Assembly (NCBI RefSeq): GCF_013266735.1
Contig: NZ_JABSNU010000005.1
Location: 1-64,000 of the forward strand
Direction of reading: 5' to 3'
Length of the DNA: 64,000 bases
Source of the DNA: Pedobacter foliorum
GTDB lineage: Bacteria > Bacteroidota > Bacteroidia > Sphingobacteriales > Sphingobacteriaceae
Below are positions 52,011-59,842 of the stretch, in pieces. How positions within the stretch are numbered: the stretch's first letter is position 1; every line of letters starts with the position of its first letter. Below the pieces are notes generated by a model. It saw only the letters and a program-made list of their open reading frames with translations. It searched no databases and was not told the DNA's origin. The translations under genes and the position numbers were made by a program.

Positions 52011-52243
52011 TTTAGTTTTCTTGTGTATTATTTATAGTAAGTTCAGTTAGTTCACCTGTATTAATTTAAAACTATTTAGGCCTGACATGTGTTTTACATC
52101 AGGAATAATGTTTTTTGTCGGAGTTATTAAAGTTGTTAGAAAGCGCTATTCCCAGTTTTTGTAAAAATAAGCATCGCGCAAGATAGGTACATGATGGCAA
52201 ACTCCCAAATTTTTAATTTACGTCAAAGGTGTATTAAATACAC

Positions 52244-53170
52244 TTAAAGCTTCTTTATTGCCTTAATTTTCTTGTCTTTTGGGTCTGCAAAAAGATCATC
52301 CATCGCATTCGGCTCATTCTTTAACTCTATGTTTTCTACTAATTTTAATCTCCCATTTAATAGTTTATACGCATCAAAACTTAAATCGGATGCGTAATAT
52401 TCGAAGTTTCCACTCATTTCTTCTGAAATAGGGGCAAGGTGGTCGAATACAATCATATTCACATTCTTGTCCAGTGTTACTGTCATTGTATTTTGTTTGT
52501 TGTACTCAAAAATAATTCTGTTCTTGGTGGAGGTGCTTTTGGCCTCTTCAAATACAGGTTTACCAAATACAGGCTGTTGTTCTTTATTAAAAGAAAGCAC
52601 ATCAATCACTTTCTTAGAAGTTTTTGAACTGTTGCCTTTCCACCCAATCAATACATAGTAGGGTGGACGACCGTTCATAATTACAGGAACAATTTCGTAA
52701 TATCTGGCGCCATACCAGTTTTTATTACTGGAGATCACATTTGCATCCTTAATATTATCTGTATCGTCAATTAAGGGGTACATTTTTAGTTTCCCATCTT
52801 TTGTGGCCATCTGAATGGTGCCAAAAAAACGATAAGATCCATCATCAAGAGGGACATACCATGAGAATATCCTGAAAGAATTGTCTGGCGACTTTAGGAT
52901 CGTTATTTTCTTTAAGGAATCGAAGGGATAAAGAAATGAACCCTGAACTTTTAGTGAATTAACCAGTGTTTTTATAAAGGCTGCATTTTTGATATAGCGT
53001 TCAGAATTGCTGGTTGCATTGAATGTGTCGTCACTAAGTCTGCTTAACGAATCCTGAAATTTACTCATTGCAGGGCCATTGTTAAAAGCAAAACTATGCT
53101 GAGCCTTAAGCTTTGCCGTGGCACAGCATAGTATGATTATCAGTATTAAAGGTTTTAACCTCTTTCGCAT
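52244..53170 (-). CDS. Exported protein of unknown function
   Basis: 308 aa. Signal peptide residues 1-23 (ending KLKAQ). No domain recognised; the central part is beta-rich (SFRIFSWYVPLDDGSYRFFG, YYEIVPVIMNGRPPYYVLIGW quoted as EIVPVIMNGRPPYYVLIGW) and the C-terminus is charged (ADPKDKKIKAIKKL). It starts on the base after the thiolase stop, so it is almost certainly in that operon, but no functional link is evident. Confidence 0.72.
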   Translation of the reverse strand: MRKRLKPLILIIILCCATAKLKAQHSFAFNNGPAMSKFQDSLSRLSDDTFNATSNSERYIKNAAFIKTLVNSLKVQGSFLYPFDSLKKITILKSPDNSFRIFSWYVPLDDGSYRFFGTIQMATKDGKLKMYPLIDDTDNIKDANVISSNKNWYGARYYEIVPVIMNGRPPYYVLIGWKGNSSKTSKKVIDVLSFNKEQQPVFGKPVFEEAKSTSTKNRIIFEYNKQNTMTVTLDKNVNMIVFDHLAPISEEMSGNFEYYASDLSFDAYKLLNGRLKLVENIELKNEPNAMDDLFADPKDKKIKAIKKL

Positions 53171-54349
53171 TTATATAATATTTTCTAAAACTATAGCACT
53201 AGCACCACCACCACCATTACATATTCCGGCTACACCGATTTTCCCGTTGTTTTGTGCAAGAACAGAAAGTAGTGTAACTACAATTCTTGCACCCGAAGCA
53301 CCTAGTGGGTGACCTAGGGAAACGGCACCACCGTTTACATTTACTTTATCTGCTGCCAAGCCAAGTTCTTTGTTGTTGGCAAGTGAAACTACAGAAAATG
53401 CTTCATTAATTTCAAAATAATCTACATCGGCAATACTTTTGCCAGCCCTTTTTAAAGCTAATGGAATAGCTTTAGATGGAGCAGTTGTAAACCATTCTGG
53501 TGCCTGTTGTGCATCGGCATAAGCCAGGATTTTAGCGAGTGGCTTTAATCCAAGCTCTTTAGCCTTATCAGCACTCATTAAAACAAGGGCTGCGGCGCCA
53601 TCATTAAGAGTAGAAGCGTTAGCTGCGGTAACGGTTCCATCTTTTTTAAATACCGGTTTTAAACCAGGTATTTTATCAAATTTAACAGCAAAGGGCTCTT
53701 CGTCTTTAGACACAAGAGTGATTTCGCCTTTGCGATCTTTTATTTCTACGGGGATTATTTCTGAATCAAACTTGCCTTCAGTTTGAGCTGATTGAGCTCT
53801 TTTATAAGAGGTAATTGCAAAAGCATCCTGGTCTTCTCGACTAATTCCACATTCTGAGGCACATAATTCGGCAGCAGACCCCATGTGGTAATCATTGTAA
53901 ACATCCCAAAGACCATCTTTTAAGAGGCCATCAGTAATTTGGCCATGCCCCAAACGGTAACCAGTACGAGCTTTATCCAGATAATATGGCACATTGCTCA
54001 TGCTTTCCATTCCTCCGGCAACAATAATGTCAATTTCGCCAAGTGCAATGCTTTGAGCGGCAAGCATAATTGCTTTTGTACCTGATGCACAAACTTTATT
54101 GATTGTGGTTGCTGGAAGATCGGGCAGTCCGGCAAATTTAGCTGCCTGTGTTGCAGGTGCCTGACCAATATTGGCCGATAAAACATTGCCCATGTAAACT
54201 TCCTGAATATCTGAGGGCTTAAGTCCTGCTTTTTCCACTGCCGCTTTAATAGCTAAAGCGCCTAATTGGGTAGCAGAAAAGCTTGATAATGCACCTCCAA
54301 AGCTACCAATTGGAGTTCTGATAGCAGATACAATTACTACTTCTCTCAT
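53171..54349 (-). CDS. Acetyl-CoA C-acetyltransferase (thiolase)
   Basis: 392 aa biosynthetic-type thiolase. Catalytic Cys87 (NKVCASGTKA), His347 (GHPLGASGAR) and Cys377 (GICNGGGG) are present, plus NEAFSVVSL near 316. It condenses two acetyl-CoA or splits acetoacetyl-CoA. With the CoA transferase at 32310-33676 it could run acetoacetate metabolism. The exported protein gene follows with no gap. Confidence 0.94.
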   Translation of the reverse strand: MREVVIVSAIRTPIGSFGGALSSFSATQLGALAIKAAVEKAGLKPSDIQEVYMGNVLSANIGQAPATQAAKFAGLPDLPATTINKVCASGTKAIMLAAQSIALGEIDIIVAGGMESMSNVPYYLDKARTGYRLGHGQITDGLLKDGLWDVYNDYHMGSAAELCASECGISREDQDAFAITSYKRAQSAQTEGKFDSEIIPVEIKDRKGEITLVSKDEEPFAVKFDKIPGLKPVFKKDGTVTAANASTLNDGAAALVLMSADKAKELGLKPLAKILAYADAQQAPEWFTTAPSKAIPLALKRAGKSIADVDYFEINEAFSVVSLANNKELGLAADKVNVNGGAVSLGHPLGASGARIVVTLLSVLAQNNGKIGVAGICNGGGGASAIVLENII

Positions 54350-54375
54350 TTACTGTGTTTTAAGTTAGTTGGAAG

Positions 54376-54383
54376 CAAAGTTA
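54376..54383 (-). promoter_or_regulatory. Candidate -7 box of the thiolase gene
   Basis: Minus strand TAACTTTG matches TAnnTTTG, 26 bp before the ATG. No -33 TTTG at the expected distance. Confidence 0.35.
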
Positions 54384-54629
54384 TATAATTACTGTCATTT
54401 GGTGGTTAAAACTTACCATTTTTAACATTATTGATCTGTATCATTTTTGTTTATCACATTTCAACGTCTATTTCCGCACTTTATAATTTTTCATTTAGTC
54501 TAACCTAAGGTTATAAACTTGCCGTATCTTTTAAGGTAATATAAAAGCTGGTCAAGCCTTAAAGCCAATAAATCAGACATTCAAATGAAAATTAATGTTA
54601 TTTTTGAATTAAATTCAACATAAATCGCT

Positions 54630-56708
54630 TTGGCAAAAATCAAAAAGAATTCTCATAGGGTGCTTTACCGTAAGTATTCATCAAACATCAAGTATATCAT
54701 GATGGTGCTTTCTGTATTGATAATCACTACTTTTTTACCAAAACAACCACGTTTCAGGTACGAGTTTGAAAAGGGTGAAATCTGGAAAAATAAAGATCTT
54801 ATCTCTCCATTTAACTTTGCAATCCTAAAAACTAATCCACAGGTAGATACTGATAAAAAGGATGCTTTGAATAATGTATTGCCAATTTATACCATAAACA
54901 AGTATTTAATTAATGATGTTGAAGAGGCTTATTTAAATGAGTTTGATGTAAAGTGGAGAAGTAATGCACTTCCTGAAAATGAAAAGGACATGTATAGGGA
55001 ATCTTCATTTAAGCTCTTGAAATCGATATATGATAAGGGAATTATTGCAATTAATGCAAAGCATCAGAAGGGAAGCCAAAATTATGATTTCTCATTGCTG
55101 GATAATAATGTAAGCAGAGCTGTTAACAGTCAGGATGTATTTACAGTTCAAACTGCGCTTGATTATTTTAAAGACAATTTTCAGTCGGTGAATTTGAAAG
55201 CAAAAGAGGTAATTGTCAATCTTGTAGAAGACCATTTACAGCCTAACATTATCTTTAATGAGAAGCTAACTGGTATTGTGCAAGAGAATGCGATAAATAG
55301 TCTTTCTACAACTAGGGGGATGGTTCAGAAAGGTGAACTTATCATTGCAAAGAATAATGTAATTGATGACGAAATTTATCAAAAGCTGCAATCGTTTAAG
55401 GAAATATATGAAGCTCAGTCTAAAACAATTGGTGATAGTAGCTTAGTTTATTTTGGACAGATCTTGTTGGTAGGCTTTAATGTTTGTTTGTTAATGGTGT
55501 TTTTGCATCTGTTTCGTAAGGATATATTTGCAGATAACCGTCAGCTTTCTCTGATATTGCTGGTTACAACAACTATGCTCTTAGCTTTATCATGGGCAAT
55601 AAAGCTAAATCTACCTAGTTTATATTACATACCCTATTGTATAGTCCCCATTATTATAAGGATACTATTTGATACAAGGTTGGCTTTATACTTGCATTTA
55701 CTGGTGATCTTGATTGCCGGTTTCTTTGTGCCAAACAGCTTTGAGTTTGTATATTATCAAGTAACCGCAGGTATGGTTGCAATTTATAGTATTCGGAACT
55801 TAGTTAAAAGGGAGCAATTGCTATTATCGGCATTGTTTATTCTTACGGCCTATTTTATTTCTTTTGTTGGCATTGCTTTATTGAGAGAAGGATCTATTGG
55901 TCAGATAGAATGGCTTAATTTTGTTCCCTTTATAGTAAGTGTGCTACTTTCTTTACTTGCTTATCCTTTAATTTATGCTTTTGAACGACTTTTTGGAATT
56001 ACATCTGATGTGGCGTTAATTGAACTTACCAATACCAATAATAAGTTGTTGAGGGAGCTTGCTTTTAAAGCACCGGGTACATTTCAACACTCCTTACAGG
56101 TGGCAAACCTGGCAGAAGCTGCTATATTCAAAATAGGAGGGAACTCGCTACTAGTTCGGGCTGGCGCATTGTATCATGACATTGGTAAAATAGAGAACCC
56201 TCAATATTTTATTGAGAATCAAAATACAGGGCTTAGTCCGCATGATAAGCTGCCTTACGAGCAAAGTGCTCAGATCATCATTAAGCACGTGCATAAGGGC
56301 ATAGAAATTACTCGTAGGCATCAATTGCCGGAAAGTGTGATAGACTTTATTAGAACTCACCATGGTAATACTCGTGTAGATTATTTTTATCAGTCGTTTT
56401 TAAAGAATTCTCCTGAGAAATTTGTTGATGAGAATATTTTCCGCTACCCTGGGCCAATACCTTTTTCTAAAGAAACTGGTGTTTTAATGTTGGCAGATTC
56501 GGTGGAAGCGGCGTCAAGAAGTCTTAAAAATCCGGACGCTCAGAGCATAAATGACCTGGTTGAACGTATAATTGACTATAAACTTGAACAAAATCAACTA
56601 GATAATTGCGATATTACATTAAAAGATCTTGAAACTATAAAGTTGATATTCAAGACGATGCTTATGAGTATCTATCATGTTCGCATAGATTATCAACAAA
56701 CTCTATAA
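54630..56708 (+). CDS. pgpH: 7TM HD-domain phosphodiesterase (PgpH type)
   Basis: 692 aa. One helix near residues 22-40, an extracytoplasmic 7TMR-HDED domain (about 45-270), six or seven membrane helices (about 275-465) and a cytoplasmic HD domain. The HD metal motifs are HSLQVANLAEAA (His487) and LYHDIGK (His516, Asp517), with RTHHGNTR further on. Proteins of this layout hydrolyse cyclic di-AMP. The start is a TTG at 54630, forced by an in-frame stop 9 bp upstream. tRNA-Ser follows 65 bp after the stop. Confidence 0.9.
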   Translation: MAKIKKNSHRVLYRKYSSNIKYIMMVLSVLIITTFLPKQPRFRYEFEKGEIWKNKDLISPFNFAILKTNPQVDTDKKDALNNVLPIYTINKYLINDVEEAYLNEFDVKWRSNALPENEKDMYRESSFKLLKSIYDKGIIAINAKHQKGSQNYDFSLLDNNVSRAVNSQDVFTVQTALDYFKDNFQSVNLKAKEVIVNLVEDHLQPNIIFNEKLTGIVQENAINSLSTTRGMVQKGELIIAKNNVIDDEIYQKLQSFKEIYEAQSKTIGDSSLVYFGQILLVGFNVCLLMVFLHLFRKDIFADNRQLSLILLVTTTMLLALSWAIKLNLPSLYYIPYCIVPIIIRILFDTRLALYLHLLVILIAGFFVPNSFEFVYYQVTAGMVAIYSIRNLVKREQLLLSALFILTAYFISFVGIALLREGSIGQIEWLNFVPFIVSVLLSLLAYPLIYAFERLFGITSDVALIELTNTNNKLLRELAFKAPGTFQHSLQVANLAEAAIFKIGGNSLLVRAGALYHDIGKIENPQYFIENQNTGLSPHDKLPYEQSAQIIIKHVHKGIEITRRHQLPESVIDFIRTHHGNTRVDYFYQSFLKNSPEKFVDENIFRYPGPIPFSKETGVLMLADSVEAASRSLKNPDAQSINDLVERIIDYKLEQNQLDNCDITLKDLETIKLIFKTMLMSIYHVRIDYQQTL

Positions 56709-56715
56709 AATTTCT

Positions 56716-56745
56716 TTTGTAAATATTAATGAATTGCTATATTTG
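56716..56745 (+). promoter_or_regulatory. Promoter of tRNA-Ser
   Basis: TTTG (56716-56719), an 18-bp spacer and TATATTTG (56738-56745) give both halves of the Bacteroidota housekeeping promoter. The predicted start near 56751 lies about 23 bp before the mature tRNA. Confidence 0.65.
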
Positions 56746-56773
56746 CAACCTCGAAAGGGAGATTTCGAGATAC

Positions 56774-56860
56774 GGAGGGATGCCTGAGTGGCCGAAAGGA
56801 ACAGTTTGCTAAACTGTCGTACTGGCAACGGTACCGAGGGTTCGAATCCCTCTTCCTCCG
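56774..56860 (+). tRNA. tRNA-Ser (anticodon GCU)
   Basis: 87 nt class II tRNA. Acceptor GGAGGGA pairs with TTCCTCC, discriminator G at 56860. Anticodon GCT is at 56808-56810 in a CAGTTTGCTAAACTG stem-loop. A long variable arm precedes the GAGGG-TTCGAAT-CCCTC T-arm. CCA is not encoded (CTG follows). It reads AGC/AGU. Confidence 0.96.
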
Positions 56861-56863
56861 CTG

Positions 56864-56907
56864 AACCGGAAAAGTGACTGTTATTAGGTCACCTTTCCGG
56901 TTTTTTT
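56864..56907 (+). terminator. Intrinsic terminator of tRNA-Ser
   Basis: An imperfect 13-bp-plus stem (AACCGGAAA...GTGAC with GTCAC...TTTCCGGTT) and a 9-nt loop, followed by seven T in total. It begins 4 bp after the tRNA. Confidence 0.85.
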
Positions 56908-57117
56908 GTATATAGCCGAAAATGAATATGTTGTGTTTGTTTTTGAGTTTATCATAATAGGTGAGCTAAAAATTGCTCACTTATCCAATTTAATCATCTG
57001 AAAATATTTTAATATTTAAGTAGCTGTATAGCAATTTGTTATGGGATTTTGCGCGGCAAGTATAAATGAGGCCGAAATATTGAACTACTGAAAACTGTAA
57101 GATAGAGAACTGATACA

Positions 57118-57271
57118 ACTAAAAAAACACTGAGAAATCACTAGGAAATTACTGGATTATATTATGGTTGGTTTATGGCTGCGTTATGGTTTCCTTATGA
57201 TTGAATTATCTTATAGCATAACGCAACCATAAGGCAACCATAACGCAAGCATAAACCAACCTCGTCATTTT
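57118..57271. repeat. 11-nt-phased word array C (ACTRRR, TTATGG, then CATAA)
   Basis: Fourteen 11-nt steps in one unbroken phase. ACT-words begin at 57118, 57129, 57140 and 57151. TTAT(GG) begins at 57162, 57173, 57184, 57195 and 57206. The inverted word CATAA begins at 57217, 57228, 57239 and 57250. The TTATGG and CATAA parts form a 44-bp inverted repeat (57166-57209 with 57218-57261, six mismatches, 8-nt loop). There is no reading frame. It lies 211 bp after the tRNA terminator and about 190 bp before the promoter of the two-component genes. Confidence 0.75.
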
Positions 57272-57457
57272 GTAATGATTTCTTAATTGTTTTTAGAGTC
57301 GATCTTACCAATTCAGAGTGATGATGAGGATAATCAAATAGTAATTAAACCTTTTTAGAAAATGCCAAAAAATAGGGCTATCATGGTGCGGAAATCGAAT
57401 AAACCCAGATCTGATGGATACGGAGCTCTCTTTAGTAAATGTATGGTTGTTATGTTA
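57272..57457. other. Intergenic sequence, nothing recognised
   Basis: Between the array and the next promoter I see only a 36-codon open frame (57362-57472) without family features. The stretch from 56908 to 57117 likewise shows only a small GTGAGC/GCTCAC hairpin near 56961. Confidence 0.4.
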
Positions 57458-57487
57458 TTTGCAGCTAGGTGATAAGTATTATCTTTG
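57458..57487 (+). promoter_or_regulatory. Promoter of the two-component operon
   Basis: TTTG (57458-57461), an 18-bp spacer and TATCTTTG (57480-57487), the same geometry as the tRNA-Ser promoter. The predicted start near 57494 leaves a leader of about 97 nt to the ATG at 57591. Confidence 0.6.
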
Positions 57488-57590
57488 TCTTGCTGATTAA
57501 CTATGAAACCATTATGAGTTTACGCATTTACAAACAGAAATGCGCAGCACTCATGATAGCCTCACTACCATTAAAACAAATCATATACTG

Positions 57591-58271
57591 ATGGAAATAC
57601 TGCTGATAGAAGACGACCAAAGGGTGGCCGACCTGATAAAAAGGGGACTGGAAGAGCAGGACTTTAAGGTAACCGTTGCCTTTGATGGGGAAATGGGAAA
57701 AAAGCTGGCACTTTCCAAACCTTATGACTTGATCATCATGGATATCATTTTACCCAAAATAAATGGTTTGGATTTATGCAAGGAGATTAGGCATGTATAT
57801 GCTAATATTCCCATTATTATGCTTACCGCATTGGGCACTACTGACGATAAGGTAGAAGGTTTTGATGCCGGAGCTGATGATTATCTGGTAAAGCCTTTTG
57901 AATTGAGAGAGCTTCATGTTCGCGTTCGGGCCTTGTTGAAAAGGAACCATGCGCCTGTAAAAGATCAGGGATTTATTTTGAAGTATGCGGATTTGGAGCT
58001 AAACAACCAAACCAAGACGGTATTCCGATCCGGTACCGAGATCAGTTTAACACCAAAGGAATTGAAATTGCTGGAATTTATGATGCGCAACAGTGAAAGG
58101 GTGCTTTCAAGAGCTGAAATAGCTGAGAAAGTATGGGATGCACATTTTGATACAGGTACCAATTTTATTGACGTGTATATCAATTACCTGAGAAAGAAGA
58201 TTGATAAGGATTTTTCAACCCGACTGATCCATACCAAGCCTGGTCAGGGCTTTATATTCAGAAGCTTATAA
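57591..58271 (+). CDS. OmpR-family response regulator
   Basis: 226 aa from the ATG at 57591; an ATG at 57540 is in frame but would add 17 residues before the canonical MEILLIEDD start. Receiver domain residues 1-115 with Asp8/Asp9, phospho-acceptor Asp51 (IIMDIILP) and Lys101 (DDYLVKPFE). Winged-helix DNA-binding domain about 130-226 (LTPKELKLLEFMMRNSERVLSR, quoted in part as LTPKELKLLEFM, and TNFIDVYINYLRKKID). The kinase gene starts 13 bp later. Likely target: the 11-bp-spaced boxes before the MgtA gene. Confidence 0.92.
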   Translation: MEILLIEDDQRVADLIKRGLEEQDFKVTVAFDGEMGKKLALSKPYDLIIMDIILPKINGLDLCKEIRHVYANIPIIMLTALGTTDDKVEGFDAGADDYLVKPFELRELHVRVRALLKRNHAPVKDQGFILKYADLELNNQTKTVFRSGTEISLTPKELKLLEFMMRNSERVLSRAEIAEKVWDAHFDTGTNFIDVYINYLRKKIDKDFSTRLIHTKPGQGFIFRSL

Positions 58272-58284
58272 AATTATCAGTAGT

Positions 58285-59652
58285 ATGAAGATCAGGAATA
58301 GGTTAACTCTACTGTTTACGGCGATTATAGCTACGCTTTTGCTGGTATTTGCGCTAACAGTATACCTGTCTTATAGTAAAAATAGGGAAGAGGAGTATTA
58401 TAAGGAACTGTATAAGTCGGCAACTACAAAAGCTAGCCTTTTACTGGATGCAAAAATTGCCCCGGCTGTGCTTCAGCTCATCTATAAAAATTCTTCTGAT
58501 GAATTATATCCTGAAGAGGTAGCCATTTACGATACACACTTTAAGCTGCTTTATCATGATGCGGTAAGTATAGATAAAGTAAAAGAGACCAGAGCAATGA
58601 TAGACGAGATCATTGCGCGTAAAAGGATAACATTTAATCAGGGTGAATTGCAGGTAATTGGGTTTCTTTATCCCCATCAGGGAAAATTTTATGTGATTAC
58701 GGCAGCTGCAAAAGACGTTTATGGGTTAAATAATGCTGAAGTACTTAAATATACCTTGTTTGCCGGATTCCTGATTGCGATAGTTCTTGTGTTTATTTTT
58801 GGTAATTTCTTTGCTAAACAGGCACTTAAGCCAGTATCAGATCTGGTGGGTAAGGTAGCAGAGATCAATGCGAAAAGTCTGGATTCAAGGGTTACCGAAG
58901 GGAATGGGAAAGACGAGATTGCAGAGCTGGCCATTACCTTTAACCAAATGCTTGACAGACTGGAAAACTCATTTGATGCCCAGAAGCAATTTGTATCGAG
59001 CATCGCTCATGAACTCCGTACCCCTTTAGCGGCGATGCTTGGAGAGCTGGAACTGTCACTTCAGAAGGAACGTAGCACAACGGATTATAAGCAGGCGATT
59101 AGCCATGCCATTGAAGACGGCCGACAATTGGCCAAGTTGAGCAGTAATCTGCTCGATTTTGCAAAAGCCAGTTATGACCCTTCAAAAATCAGCTTTAAAG
59201 AATTGCGTTTGGATGAGATTTTAATGGATGCAAGAAGCCAGCTGTTACACCGCAGTCCTGGGTATCAGGTTAATTTGATTTTTGAAAAAGAAATTGAGGA
59301 TGATGATTTCATCTCTATACAAGGGAATGAGTACCTGTTAAATACGGCATTTATAAACCTCATGGAAAATGGATGTAAATTCTCTGCCGATAAAGCCTGT
59401 CAGGTGGCTATCACTTATTATGCAGATAAAGTAATTATTCGCTTTCAGGATAATGGCATTGGTATTTCTGCCGAAGAACTGCCCCATATATTTAAACCAT
59501 TTTACAGGGCCGAGAATAGCCAATATGCTGGAGGAAGTGGTATTGGGCTCTCCCTGACAAAAAAAATAGTGACCCTGCATAAAGGAGAGATATGGGTTTC
59601 TTCGGCAAAAAATGAGGGTGCAGTTTTTACTGTTGAATTTCCGCACGTTTAA
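58285..59652 (+). CDS. Sensor histidine kinase
   Basis: 455 aa. Membrane helices at about 8-30 and 153-175 bracket a periplasmic sensor of about 120 residues. HAMP lies at about 176-228, HisKA at about 233-295 with phospho-His242 (SIAHELRTPLAAM), and HATPase at about 340-455 (NLMENGCKFS, DNGIGIS, GGSGIGLSL). The periplasmic domain has several acidic residues but no recognised ligand fold. By gene order it probably senses Mg2+ or a related envelope state and controls the MgtA-type gene. Confidence 0.92.
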   Translation: MKIRNRLTLLFTAIIATLLLVFALTVYLSYSKNREEEYYKELYKSATTKASLLLDAKIAPAVLQLIYKNSSDELYPEEVAIYDTHFKLLYHDAVSIDKVKETRAMIDEIIARKRITFNQGELQVIGFLYPHQGKFYVITAAAKDVYGLNNAEVLKYTLFAGFLIAIVLVFIFGNFFAKQALKPVSDLVGKVAEINAKSLDSRVTEGNGKDEIAELAITFNQMLDRLENSFDAQKQFVSSIAHELRTPLAAMLGELELSLQKERSTTDYKQAISHAIEDGRQLAKLSSNLLDFAKASYDPSKISFKELRLDEILMDARSQLLHRSPGYQVNLIFEKEIEDDDFISIQGNEYLLNTAFINLMENGCKFSADKACQVAITYYADKVIIRFQDNGIGISAEELPHIFKPFYRAENSQYAGGSGIGLSLTKKIVTLHKGEIWVSSAKNEGAVFTVEFPHV

Positions 59653-59655
59653 AAA

Positions 59656-59725
59656 TTCTAATGATTTTCTAATAAAATTCTAATTAGGCTCTAACCATGG
59701 GCAGGACTCTTTATGTCTACTTTTG
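59656..59725 (+). promoter_or_regulatory. Putative operator and promoter of the MgtA gene
   Basis: TTCTAAT begins at 59656, 59667 and 59678, and CTCTAAC at 59689: four direct boxes exactly 11 bp apart, the spacing used by OmpR/PhoB-family regulators. TACTTTTG (59718-59725) is a -7 box with no -33 TTTG; the last box ends where -33 should be. This is the layout of an activator-dependent promoter. The predicted start is near 59732. Confidence 0.65.
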
Positions 59726-59842
59726 TGGCACATTAAAAAATAATAAGCAATGGATTCTGGTCCGAGTTATTACAAGAAATCAAATTTTTAACCTCCCTGC
59801 AGATTGATCACGCATTTTTCTGTAAGGGAAAATGCTGCAATC

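Noticed and set aside
57118..57271. Possible CRISPR array
   Set aside because: Repeat words are only 5-6 nt, steps are 11 nt, the second half is inverted, and no cas genes are present.
57362..57472. 36-codon open frame before the two-component operon
   Set aside because: No start context, no family features, and it overlaps the predicted promoter.
56774..57540. Possible integration site or island at tRNA-Ser
   Set aside because: No integrase gene and no repeat of the tRNA 3' end was seen downstream.
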